Source of the DNA: a virus
Strand: one strand, 5' to 3'
IMG/VR virus record: IMGVR_UViG_3300034073_003453
Location: 1 to 35,872 of that record
Length of the DNA: 35,872 nucleotides
Part shown: positions 7,713 through 15,462 of the stretch, piece after piece
Position numbering within the stretch: position 1 is the stretch's first letter
Layout: the number at the start of each line of letters is the position of its first letter
The notes under the pieces: generated by a model
Databases searched by the model: none
Told to the model about the DNA's origin: nothing
Seen by the model: the letters and a program-made list of their open reading frames with translations, nothing else
Translations under genes and position numbers: made by a program

Positions 7713-8428
7713 ATTAGATCAATTTTTTCTGATACAACAGACCAGTGGTTGGTTTCCCTTTGCTTATCCATAACCAGTGAGTTTCCGTAAAACCTATACA
7801 GGCTGTCATCTTCTACAAAGATTCTAAAAAATTTTAATATTTGATCTGTATTTGACGGCTGTGTATTAAAGTCGATAATTTCCCCTTTTTTATTAAGATG
7901 GTTATACATACCGTTACCACATGCTACATACATATCTTTTTTATATTGTCCGGCTCTAATTTTATTAGACAAAATTATTTCTTTGACCTTAATATTCATT
8001 ACATCCAGACATTCTAGTAATAGTTTTGCTTTTGGTTGAGAATATATCAACCCCATCGGTTGCGTATAGCATAAGCTGTCTTTGTTATAATCATTCAAAT
8101 TGTTATCGTAACAAATATTATTTAGCGATCCATATAATCCAACATGACTATCTAAGTAAAATCCACCATATATGAATAGATGTGCTATTCTAGCTATATC
8201 TGATCTTATGGAATATAGATTAAATCTATTAAAATATAGGTACAGATACTTATAATTATATTCTTGTAAGAACTCCTGTATTTCTGCTCTATCTATTAGA
8301 GACAGAGCATAATCTTTATTATGCTTTTTCCAAGAACTTAGCGTTTGTTTAATAACACTAGTCTTGCCATCGTCCCAATAGGTGCAGATATTTTTTACAA
8401 TATCTAATTCATCAGATAGCTTTCTCAT
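7709..8428 (-). CDS. Glycosyltransferase, GT32 / Gly_transf_sug-like
   Basis: 239 aa from the ATG at 8428, chosen because it makes an ATGA overlap with the ruvB stop; an ATG at 8443 is also possible. IVKNICTYWDDGKTS and LSSWKKHNKDYALSLID are the usual N-terminal strands, SDIARIAHLFIYGGFYLDSH (76-95) is the signature helix plus nucleotide-sugar site. In the family the last part is normally YLDxD; here it is YLDSH, so the second metal ligand is His or the site has changed. Likely a retaining transferase for a cell-surface or virion glycan. Coupled to the sulfotransferase downstream. Confidence 0.82.
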   Translation of the reverse strand: MRKLSDELDIVKNICTYWDDGKTSVIKQTLSSWKKHNKDYALSLIDRAEIQEFLQEYNYKYLYLYFNRFNLYSIRSDIARIAHLFIYGGFYLDSHVGLYGSLNNICYDNNLNDYNKDSLCYTQPMGLIYSQPKAKLLLECLDVMNIKVKEIILSNKIRAGQYKKDMYVACGNGMYNHLNKKGEIIDFNTQPSNTDQILKFFRIFVEDDSLYRFYGNSLVMDKQRETNHWSVVSEKIDLI

Positions 8429-9330
8429 GCTTGAGCTTTCCATACTTGACTAAGAACCCTGCCTTTTTGGGTACGACTAACAAAACCCTTCCTTACTAAG
8501 TATGGTTCTATGCTGTTTTCTATTGTTTCAATTGCTATTCCAGTAAGGGAACTTATAGACTTTAATCCCAATGGATTACCTCTGTTATTTTTTAGTATCT
8601 CCAAATATGCTCTATCATAGATGTCAAGACCGTGCTCGTCTATACCCTGTATACGAAATATATCGTCAATACTACATTGTGTATCATTGCACATCTTGTA
8701 GTTTTTATACCATTGTAATCTTGCATTTAAAATTCTCGGAGTTCCCTTACTTCTTTTTGCAATTTCTAGAAGGTCTGATTCCGATATTACTAATCCCAGA
8801 CTATCAGAATTCAATCCTGCTAGTTTAGCTAGTTCATCGTCCGTATAAAATGATAAATGTTCTTTTATTTGAAATCGATCATAGAAAGGCTGACTAAGAC
8901 TACCCCCACTGGTTGTTGCACCAATAAGGGTAAATGCTGGGATTTCAATTTCTTCTGGCTCTTTTTCTAGAACAATATTAATCTTAAAGTCTTCCATAAC
9001 TGGATACAAAAACTCCTCAACTAGTTTGGGTAATCTATGGATTTCATCAATAAAAAACACTGATTTTTTAGTCATTCTCATTAGGTACGGTAAAACATTT
9101 TTTACACTTCTCAAGTTTGCGGCATTAGCAGTATATAGATTAACATCCATTTCGGTCGCTATTGCTCCAGCTATAGTTGTTTTACCAAGACCAGGAGGCC
9201 CATCAATTAAAACATGGGGTAACACACTATTGCTTTTTTTACAGCCTAGCGTACTTATTTTAAGTCTATTAACTACCTCGGATTGTCCTATAATTCTATC
9301 GAACGATGTTGGTCTCTTAATTGTTGACAT
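8425..9330 (-). CDS. ruvB: RuvB-like Holliday-junction branch-migration ATPase
   Basis: 301 aa, a little shorter than bacterial RuvB (about 335). Walker A GPPGLGKTT at 44-52, Walker B FFIDEIHR at 92-99, sensor 1 LIGATT at 135-140, sensor 2 GTPRI at 196-200, and a C-terminal winged helix with the diagnostic NSIEPYLVRKGF (272-283) and QKGRVLS. These are RuvB features rather than general clamp-loader features. Two normally conserved arginine positions differ: TTSGG replaces TTRAG, and PFYDRF replaces PLRDRF. The gene overlaps by 14 bp an upstream gene whose product ends in a RuvA domain III-like module. No RuvC is seen; an endonuclease VII-type gene lies at 23876-24223. Likely drives branch migration or fork processing in phage recombination. 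Confidence 0.93.
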   Translation of the reverse strand: MSTIKRPTSFDRIIGQSEVVNRLKISTLGCKKSNSVLPHVLIDGPPGLGKTTIAGAIATEMDVNLYTANAANLRSVKNVLPYLMRMTKKSVFFIDEIHRLPKLVEEFLYPVMEDFKINIVLEKEPEEIEIPAFTLIGATTSGGSLSQPFYDRFQIKEHLSFYTDDELAKLAGLNSDSLGLVISESDLLEIAKRSKGTPRILNARLQWYKNYKMCNDTQCSIDDIFRIQGIDEHGLDIYDRAYLEILKNNRGNPLGLKSISSLTGIAIETIENSIEPYLVRKGFVSRTQKGRVLSQVWKAQA

Positions 9331-9751
9331 TTAAATCCTCCAAATTTTGTAATATGTATCTAATCAACGACCCAGAGTTGTCCACCGGGTTTTTCTCAAA
9401 AGCTTTTTTGCACAAAGATTTTGCTTCACTATCTGTAAAGCCATAGCCTATCAAGACTTTAGCACAATCGGCCAAAAGATCAAGACCCATCTCAGATTTT
9501 TCTTTAGTTGCAACTTCTTCTTGTTTGACTTTCGCCAATGGCTTTGGTTGACTAAAGACTATTTCTATTTTTTGTATCCTCTTTGGACGAAAAACCAAAC
9601 CACAATCACAAACTATCTTGAATCCTTTTGTTTGGGATTCTTTCAAAGATAGCCAGTGATCAAATCCACAATCTGTTTTAGGACACCTGTACTTGAAGTG
9701 AGCATCAACATCAATCGGTTTCTGGTTTTTCAATCTCTTCTTTGTATTCAT
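9317..9751 (-). CDS. Zinc-ribbon protein with a C-terminal RuvA domain III-like module
   Basis: 144 aa. Residues 20-58 form a zinc ribbon with C23, C28, C48 and C50 (YRCPKTDCGF and IVCDCGLVF). A Lys/Gln/Glu linker follows. Residues 92-138 resemble RuvA domain III, the small helical domain that grips RuvB: in E. coli ALGYKPQEA ... LIREAL, here IGYGFTDSEA ... LIRYIL, with similar spacing. The tetrameric junction-binding part of RuvA (OB fold plus HhH) is absent. Because the gene overlaps ruvB, I infer a phage-specific loader that brings RuvB to DNA or to a partner through the zinc ribbon. The RuvA-III similarity is by eye. Confidence 0.75.
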   Translation of the reverse strand: MNTKKRLKNQKPIDVDAHFKYRCPKTDCGFDHWLSLKESQTKGFKIVCDCGLVFRPKRIQKIEIVFSQPKPLAKVKQEEVATKEKSEMGLDLLADCAKVLIGYGFTDSEAKSLCKKAFEKNPVDNSGSLIRYILQNLEDLNVNN

Positions 9752-10142
9752 TATTTTTTACCCAAAATACGAAGTCGTTTGCCTTCTCGTCAAAAGCTGT
9801 TTCAACCAATCCCTTTTGAACTAGACCTACCATTATATTACTTACCATTCTATCATTAAGCTTACTAACTATTTCAGTAAAGATCTTATCATCTAAAAGA
9901 TATCTAGTTTTTTTTGTTATTTTATGTCTTTGAGTTTTGATATTTTCTTTTACTATAACTAGTGACTCTTGGTGAGATAATATCTTATTTAGTTCCTCTT
10001 TTTCAGCATCTTTTATATCGTCTATAAGAGTATCTAACTCAGACCTATCATCCCATGATCCAAAATTATTATATACTATATACCTTACTCTGTCTGTAAA
10101 TTCTGATAAATCTGGTATTATATACCATTCTGGTTTTGACAT
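9711..10142 (-). CDS. Conserved phage protein of unknown function (paralog of 26149-26538)
   Basis: 143 aa. It starts with WYIIPDLSEFTDRVRYIVYNN, has a charged middle with helices, and ends in a compact LNDRMVSNIMVGLVQKGLVE followed by TAFDEKANDFVFWVK. The same ending, with D(E/D)(K/L)xNDFVFWVK against DDELNEMVFWHK, occurs in the 129-aa protein at 26149-26538, and the two align over most of their length. The C-terminal part could be a winged-helix-like module. The gene overlaps the zinc-ribbon/RuvA-III gene by 41 bp, so it is part of the recombination operon. No function is assigned. Confidence 0.75.
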   Translation of the reverse strand: MSKPEWYIIPDLSEFTDRVRYIVYNNFGSWDDRSELDTLIDDIKDAEKEELNKILSHQESLVIVKENIKTQRHKITKKTRYLLDDKIFTEIVSKLNDRMVSNIMVGLVQKGLVETAFDEKANDFVFWVKNNEYKEEIEKPETD

Positions 10143-10151
10143 TGTTGCTCC

Positions 10152-10556
10152 TTAATTTAAAATCTCGAATAAGCCCTTATAATATTTTGGCTGAGTAATA
10201 AAATGAACAGCATTCGCCTGAATATGAGACTTGTAAGCTGAGTTAATTGGGTCTATAGCCCAATATTTTGTTTTCCATATAGGCTCGTTTGCATAATTGG
10301 ACCCCAAATACTGGAGTTTGTCCTTGCCTCCAGCATTGGGGTTCCAACTATTCACAGGAAACACTATCATCTTATCTGGATCAAAATCTTTACCAAGAAA
10401 GTTATTTACCATTTTGCTTATCCATTCGGATAATGGAGAATTCTGATTAAGGTCGAACTTAAAATAAAATTTATATGGGTCATATTGATCGCCATAATCA
10501 TAGTTATAATAATCGTCATCATAGCCATCATCTTCATCGTCGTATGGATCATGCAT
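10152..10556 (-). CDS. Unknown protein with an acidic Asp/Tyr-rich N-terminus
   Basis: 134 aa from the ATG at 10556, two bases after the primase stop and preceded by AGG; the ATG at 10571 inside the primase gene is the alternative. Residues 1-30 are a run of Asp and Tyr (DPYDDEDDGYDDDYYNYDYG), resembling a DNA-mimic or disordered tail. The rest is globular, with SPLSEWISKMVNNFLGKDF and a Trp-rich middle (NSWNPNAGGKDKLQYLG). It lies between the AEP-type primase and the RuvB cluster in the same operon. I do not recognise the family. Confidence 0.65.
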   Translation of the reverse strand: MHDPYDDEDDGYDDDYYNYDYGDQYDPYKFYFKFDLNQNSPLSEWISKMVNNFLGKDFDPDKMIVFPVNSWNPNAGGKDKLQYLGSNYANEPIWKTKYWAIDPINSAYKSHIQANAVHFITQPKYYKGLFEILN

Positions 10557-10558
10557 CT

Positions 10559-11710
10559 TTAACCTATACAAAATTGGTCGCCAAGTTGAGCAGCAAGGTC
10601 TTTGGCAGCACTACTTAGAAAGCGATTGTTGCTGAAATACAACGCTGTGGACGCTTGATTAAGGTACTCCACGACCGTTTTTAAAAGTTTGGTCTGCTGA
10701 CCAGTCAGGTTTAAACAACCGTCACCAGATACTCTTCCAGGCACAACAGGATTAGCATCTCCATAAGCCTTGACTTGATCTGTTGAGTTAACATAAACAG
10801 CATCATCAAAATCTGAAGATGTAATAGTCGCATTATAATTCGTATTAGCTCCAAGATGATGAAAAGTATCTATAGAATTCTGAGTATTTTTCTGACCGCA
10901 ACTAGGACTAAGTTGTTGCAAAATTTCTTTTGCCACATCTACAGATACAGGTAGACCATTTTCATCAGCCTTCTTATATGCCTTAGCATAACCCTTATAC
11001 CATTCATCACTGCATTTAGCAGGATCGGTGACTATGTTGGTGCTTTGACCAGTTAGTGCCGACTGCAAAGCCGCAACATTAATTGGTTGACCAGTTGATC
11101 CTGGCAGAATACTGGTAAAATAAGGAGCTTTCTTCTCCCAACCCTTACGCCACCAAGTATAAGGAACACGATAAATCTGATTAGGCTTGATCGCTCGTGG
11201 ATCGCCACCAAAGTAATTTACCAGTTTCTTTTGTAGACCATTCCAGTAGGTTTTATTCTTACCGATTATTTGGCGACTAGATTCATCAAAAATCCAGTAG
11301 CACTGATAACCATTACGAGTATCAACTACCCAACTAGGCTTAACTGGAAAGTTGTTAATCTTTTCAAGAAATCGCTTCTTGTGCTGCATTACAACACTAG
11401 GCTTAAAATACTTGCCTTCATTGTCTCTACCAGCATCCATATCACAAAAGCAACTAGTAAACTGATTAATCGCATACATTTTGCGACCACCGTTTACATA
11501 GAAATAAACGTCAGAGTCATTACTATTATTGGCATTTATCGCCTCTGTAAGACGATCAGTATGACTCATACTGCTAATCTTCTTACGAGGATTACCGTTG
11601 TAAACAAAAATATGATTTTGCTTAAAAGAATTCAAGAATTTTTCGCTGTTCTTGACCGACGTATTATTGTTCTTATCAAAAGGATTAAATCCAAGATTAT
11701 CACTAAACAT
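10559..11710 (-). CDS. RepB/AEP-type primase-like protein
   Basis: 383 aa from the ATG at 11710, chosen because it has the recurrent ACAGGTAAAGAA leader; an open frame continues upstream to a TTG at 11752. Residues 60-200 carry archaeo-eukaryotic primase motifs in the RepB_primase style: motif I CDMD (Asp90, Asp92), motif II VVDTRNGYQCYW (Gln136 where many AEPs have His), motif III DPRAIKPNQIYRVPYTWW (Asp170 onward). This is the usual SxGNxQ-W / DPxxxxxxRxP layout. The C-terminal half, Asn/Ser-rich and ending with AAKDLAAQLGDQFCIG, is not recognised and has no visible helicase motif. Probable role: primer synthesis or plasmid-like replication initiation. Downstream of rIIA-rIIB and the tRNA-like gene. 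Confidence 0.78.
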   Translation of the reverse strand: MFSDNLGFNPFDKNNNTSVKNSEKFLNSFKQNHIFVYNGNPRKKISSMSHTDRLTEAINANNSNDSDVYFYVNGGRKMYAINQFTSCFCDMDAGRDNEGKYFKPSVVMQHKKRFLEKINNFPVKPSWVVDTRNGYQCYWIFDESSRQIIGKNKTYWNGLQKKLVNYFGGDPRAIKPNQIYRVPYTWWRKGWEKKAPYFTSILPGSTGQPINVAALQSALTGQSTNIVTDPAKCSDEWYKGYAKAYKKADENGLPVSVDVAKEILQQLSPSCGQKNTQNSIDTFHHLGANTNYNATITSSDFDDAVYVNSTDQVKAYGDANPVVPGRVSGDGCLNLTGQQTKLLKTVVEYLNQASTALYFSNNRFLSSAAKDLAAQLGDQFCIG

Positions 11711-11777
11711 TTCTTTACCTGTTTCTTCTGTGAACCTATATTGGGGCGGCAACCTCTACCACCATTAGCAATATAAA

Positions 11778-11863
11778 ATAGCGGGAGGGAATCGAACCCT
11801 CTCAAATAGCGTGTGTATCATTCGATACCAGAGGCTACTATCTTAGTCCCCAGACTCCACTAA
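11778..11863 (-). tRNA. tRNA-like gene with a hairpin inserted in the anticodon loop
   Basis: 86 nt. The T arm is perfect (GAGGG TTCGATT CCCTC). A 7-bp acceptor stem forms with one end mismatch (TTAGTGG / CCGCTAT), the D arm is weak (TCT/AGA), and an anticodon stem GTAGC/GCTAT leads by a 4-nt variable region to the T arm. The anticodon loop, however, is 23 nt (11811-11833) and contains its own hairpin GTATC-GAAT-GATAC. No class II fold with a normal 7-nt loop works. It may be a tRNA with a 16-nt insertion, possibly reading CTG if the loop is intact on its 5' side, or a decayed tRNA. No CCA is encoded. It lies between rIIB and the primase gene. Confidence 0.55.
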
Positions 11864-11873
11864 TCCTTTTTAA

Positions 11874-12734
11874 TCAATAAACGCTATCGTAGTCATCCTC
11901 ATCTTCGTAATCATCTTCATCGTCATCAAACTGATCCCAGTAATCGTCGCGGATATCATAATCCTCGTCATCATCATAATCAGCATACTCATCCTCTGAG
12001 AATGTAGCCGAATACAATGGCTTGAGAAGTTCTCCTTGGTATTCTCCAACCACAAGATATTCGCATGTGCGAAGTTTCTCGCAGTTGCAGTCGCTAGGAA
12101 CACTCACAACGTCCTTGGGATTAATCTTAACAATGACAATACGATCACCAGCATCAACACTCCCATAACCAGCAACATAATTTAATGCACCAGCATGAAG
12201 CCCATCAGAACAACCGCGACTACGATCATCGTCAACCTTTGCTCTGGTCATCTTACAGATGTTGCCAACGCTATTATCGAATACTCCACGATACTTATCC
12301 TTGTAATCACTTCTGACTGCCTTATAAGCAAGAAAACAACCGTCCTCAGTAATGGGTAGGTGTTCGTGTTCAAGGAAATCATAAAGCTCTTTTTGACTCT
12401 GCATACTAGGATTATCCATAAGATTATTCAGGAAATTAACAAGAGGCTGAAAAGGCAGACCCTTGCTCATAAATTCCAGAATACGCTTACTAATACTGCC
12501 ATGAACAACCTCGCCCTCATAAAGAACTTGACCGTTCTTAATCTCCACAAGGCCATCACTAAAAGTAGCAACAGCCTTTTGCACATCAACAATCTCCAAG
12601 AGTTCATCAGCGGTTGCGGTTGGCAACGCCTCAAGAATCATCTTGTAATTAATATGATCCGGCAAAACCTGATAACTCTTGTTGTTAAGAACAAGGGTAA
12701 GATTACCATCAACCCACATAAAAGGAACGCTCAT
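11874..12734 (-). CDS. rIIB: rIIB-like protein
   Basis: 286 aa. Residues 1-100 are rIIB-like (VDGNLTLVLNNKSYQVLPDH, start of the N-terminal domain). The conserved core is FLEHEHLPITEDGCFLAYKA (120-139), YRGVFDNSVG (148-157) and a Cys-containing DCNCEKLRTCEYLVVGEYQG (215-234). The last 40 residues are almost all Asp, Glu and Tyr. It pairs with rIIA 27 bp upstream on the same transcript. In T4, rIIA and rIIB are membrane-associated and protect against lambda Rex exclusion; the biochemical role is still unclear. The GGAG Shine-Dalgarno sits in a CACAGGAAACAGGAGAAA leader. Confidence 0.88.
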   Translation of the reverse strand: MSVPFMWVDGNLTLVLNNKSYQVLPDHINYKMILEALPTATADELLEIVDVQKAVATFSDGLVEIKNGQVLYEGEVVHGSISKRILEFMSKGLPFQPLVNFLNNLMDNPSMQSQKELYDFLEHEHLPITEDGCFLAYKAVRSDYKDKYRGVFDNSVGNICKMTRAKVDDDRSRGCSDGLHAGALNYVAGYGSVDAGDRIVIVKINPKDVVSVPSDCNCEKLRTCEYLVVGEYQGELLKPLYSATFSEDEYADYDDDEDYDIRDDYWDQFDDDEDDYEDEDDYDSVY

Positions 12735-12755
12735 TTGTTTTCTCCTGTTTCCTGT
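12735..12755 (-). promoter_or_regulatory. Recurrent CACAGGAAACAGGAGAAA translation leader
   Basis: The rIIB leader reads CACAGGAAACAGGAGAAAAC just before the ATG. Related leaders precede the primase (11711-11732), rIIA (15404-15426), ligase (22223-22246), the zinc-ribbon gene at 27268 (27269-27284) and the gene starting at 35757 (35758-35778). GGAG or AGG is the Shine-Dalgarno; the duplicated ACAGGA part upstream is extra. It marks the true start where in-frame upstream starts exist. Confidence 0.7.
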
Positions 12756-12760
12756 GAAAA

Positions 12761-15403
12761 TTAACCAATCATTTGACCAAACTGAACCTTTAATCTCTCA
12801 ACATCATCAATAGAGTTAGACCAACTATTGTTATCACGATAGTAGTAACCCCTATTACCGTCATGCTGCTTGAGAGGATTAATGTTCTTCAATTCTCTCA
12901 GGTTGCCACTGACAGGCGTAACACACATAGTATACTTCAGTATCGGATTGTTGTCAAGTTCCGCTTTAATAATTTTTCTAAGAGAAGAAATCTTTGGAGC
13001 CGTATACTCTTTATCTGACTCGGATTTCTTAAAGACATTCTTATATTGTGAAACCTTGCCACTATCATAAATCTGATCAATAACCCGATGAATTTGATTA
13101 TAGACCACATTAGAATCTTTGATTTTAGCACTGTCCAAGCCGTTGATACCAAAATCACTAAGTAGTTTGGTCATGTGACCATAGTAATCGTCTTTCTTGA
13201 ACTTGCTAATATCAAATTCGTTACGATGAATAGTATCGGCAAAGAACTCCAAAATCATCAGACTGTCCAAAGCGGACACAATCTTCTGATTATTGATAAA
13301 CTTACTATATTCAAGTCCGAAAATATTAAGCATATGGAATAGGAACTGGCGATCAATGTATCCGTGACCATATCCATGACTCATCTTATCGTCTGAATTG
13401 AACTCAGCTTTACACTGTTCAACAAGGCTATTAAACTGATAGATATCCTTAAACTTTGTGTCATTGAGTTTCTTTAGACGGGTCTTGAACCAAGTGTTAA
13501 AATCGACAAGGTTGTAACCCTCCTTGACTAAACGATTGACTACACTCTGCTTGATACCATAAATATTTGTGTCATCAAATATCTTTTGCTTCTCAAGAAA
13601 GTCCTTATTCATAGACAAACTACTAATTGATGGATAATCAGTAGTAGCGGCTGCGTATCTAAGAATAGGAATATACACAATTTGATCCTCATCCTCAAGA
13701 TCATCGAGCCTACTCTTGCTAAGACTACGCATCAGACTAGCATCATTGTAGTCATAATTAAGAGGCTCTGTATTCTTACGATCTCCAAAGATCAAGAAAA
13801 TATCTTGGTCGCTAACGCTACCCTTGCTACCCTGACTCCCTCTTGCTTTAGGGGTGGACTTAATCAGATCACGATAATCTGACACGTTCAGAATATTCTT
13901 TTCTCCAACATCTTCAACAAGAGAGGCAAAGTTATTCTGTACATCAGTATGATCATTAGCATTGACCAACAGATAAGCAAAACAATCGTTCTGATTGCAA
14001 TACTTCGTAACAATCTTTTTGGCGGTTTCTGTGGCAGAAATATCGCACCAGAAGAAAACCATATTGCCGGACTTGCGACTACTATTCCAGTAAGAATAAC
14101 CCTTACCAGTAAGAGTATCGTGATGGATTCGGTCTGTCATATAAACTAAGCGACGAGAGCGATATCCAGATGTTCTGTAATTGAACACATATAGATTCTC
14201 ATCCTTCTTAAGTTTATACTCAATATCTTGACCACTAGTAATATTATGGTCATTACCAGATGAATCAGTCCAACTAGCACCAACGCCCCAACCACCAGCA
14301 AGATCATTCATCTGATAATAAGTGGTGATTGCCTCAATCTTAGTCTTAGCAGTAGCGATCTTGTCACTAAAATTCTTCTTGAGTTCCAAGAAAATATCCT
14401 GGGTCTTTTCTCGTAGAGTCTTTACAACACTCTTAGTGTATTGCAAACCTTCTCGACTAACATCCATCTCAAGTTCACCAATATTGAACTCAAGCTCAAG
14501 GTAAAGACCCTGACTAATAATTTCTCCGACAAAAGCCTTCCATGAAGCGATATCTGCCTTATTGAAAGCCCTATTCCACTTTGCAATATGGTCTGGAGTT
14601 TCAGCCTTTTCCTCACCAATAAGATGAGAAACCTCAACTGGGTACGCAATGTTACCCATCAGAGCAATAACACCACTCTGAATACGATGATAATTGTTAG
14701 GAAACTTATTACTATCATTATTGAGTCGGCAAACACGCCAACCATCACCATCAATAACAATATTTCGCTGGCTGTATTCCTTGTTAAAATCCCAAGTAAC
14801 ACCGCCAGAAATAATAGGCTTCATCTTAAAGTAATGAAAAACCCTGATAGCTTTCTGACTAAATTCTTGGAAATCATATTGCTTAACAGCAAAACTAATC
14901 TCAAGACCATTAGGCTCAGATGTTTCGCAAGAATGAATAAGATTCAGATTAGGAACACCAGCATCGTCAATAGCCGCGATATATGTGTATTGAGTGCCGT
15001 TGAAATAAGACGTTGTGGTAAAGCTCTTAGTATAAGCAAACGGACTCTTAGAACCTAGACCAAGGCAACCAACGAAATCATTACTATCATTCTTATTAGA
15101 AGCACCATAAGTTGTGTACAGATGCTCCATATCCTTCTGACTAAGACCAGTGCCGTAATCACGCACACTGAAATTGGGATCAGCAGCGGTTGGCAACTTT
15201 ACAAGAAAAGGATTCTTATTACCAGCACTAATGTGAGAGTCATAAGCATTAGTGGCAAGTTCACGAATAACTGCCATAACCTTGTCGGAATAAAGAGAGT
15301 CCGACAGAATCTTAAACATTTTGCTAGTTTGAGCAATCGTAAACTGATTAGATGCACTAATACCAGCACTATGAACTTCAACCGTTCGATCCGCAAGTTT
15401 CAT
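12761..15403 (-). CDS. rIIA: rIIA-like protein with GHKL ATPase domain
   Basis: 880 aa, longer than T4 rIIA (725). The N-terminal GHKL (Bergerat) ATP-binding fold is clear: N-box RELATNAYDS (48-57), G1 box RDYGTGLS (81-88), and G2 LGLGSKSPFAY (114-124). A transducer-like domain follows, with GELEMDVSREGLQYT. The C-terminal half is large, charged and not recognised. It is the first gene after the promoter at 15435-15462 and is followed by rIIB. Codons use CGT, GGT and CTT more than the AT-rich glycan genes, which fits higher expression. ATP-dependent conformational cycling is expected from the family; the biological role in this phage is unknown. Confidence 0.92.
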   Translation of the reverse strand: MKLADRTVEVHSAGISASNQFTIAQTSKMFKILSDSLYSDKVMAVIRELATNAYDSHISAGNKNPFLVKLPTAADPNFSVRDYGTGLSQKDMEHLYTTYGASNKNDSNDFVGCLGLGSKSPFAYTKSFTTTSYFNGTQYTYIAAIDDAGVPNLNLIHSCETSEPNGLEISFAVKQYDFQEFSQKAIRVFHYFKMKPIISGGVTWDFNKEYSQRNIVIDGDGWRVCRLNNDSNKFPNNYHRIQSGVIALMGNIAYPVEVSHLIGEEKAETPDHIAKWNRAFNKADIASWKAFVGEIISQGLYLELEFNIGELEMDVSREGLQYTKSVVKTLREKTQDIFLELKKNFSDKIATAKTKIEAITTYYQMNDLAGGWGVGASWTDSSGNDHNITSGQDIEYKLKKDENLYVFNYRTSGYRSRRLVYMTDRIHHDTLTGKGYSYWNSSRKSGNMVFFWCDISATETAKKIVTKYCNQNDCFAYLLVNANDHTDVQNNFASLVEDVGEKNILNVSDYRDLIKSTPKARGSQGSKGSVSDQDIFLIFGDRKNTEPLNYDYNDASLMRSLSKSRLDDLEDEDQIVYIPILRYAAATTDYPSISSLSMNKDFLEKQKIFDDTNIYGIKQSVVNRLVKEGYNLVDFNTWFKTRLKKLNDTKFKDIYQFNSLVEQCKAEFNSDDKMSHGYGHGYIDRQFLFHMLNIFGLEYSKFINNQKIVSALDSLMILEFFADTIHRNEFDISKFKKDDYYGHMTKLLSDFGINGLDSAKIKDSNVVYNQIHRVIDQIYDSGKVSQYKNVFKKSESDKEYTAPKISSLRKIIKAELDNNPILKYTMCVTPVSGNLRELKNINPLKQHDGNRGYYYRDNNSWSNSIDDVERLKVQFGQMIG

Positions 15404-15434
15404 TTTGTTTCTCCAAGTGTCCTGTGATGCTCCA

Positions 15435-15462
15435 AGTATACATCGTCAATCCGCGTTGTCAA
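15435..15462 (-). promoter_or_regulatory. Strong sigma-70 promoter of the rIIA operon
   Basis: TTGACA (15457-15462), 16 bp, TATACT (15435-15440). The spacer begins ACGCGGAT, closely related to the ACGCCGATA found after the -35 box of five other promoters in the window. It lies over the 3' end of the upstream membrane-protein gene. Confidence 0.85.

Noticed and set aside
11778-11863. Reading of the tRNA-like gene as tRNA-Sec or an ordinary Leu/Ser tRNA
   Set aside because: I could not place a 7-nt anticodon loop on a 5-bp stem together with the GTATC/GATAC hairpin as variable arm; the acceptor is also too short for tRNA-Sec.
11870-12103. Met/Thr-rich open frame over the rIIB tail
   Set aside because: It is an out-of-frame reading of the Asp/Glu/Tyr-rich end of rIIB without its own start signal.
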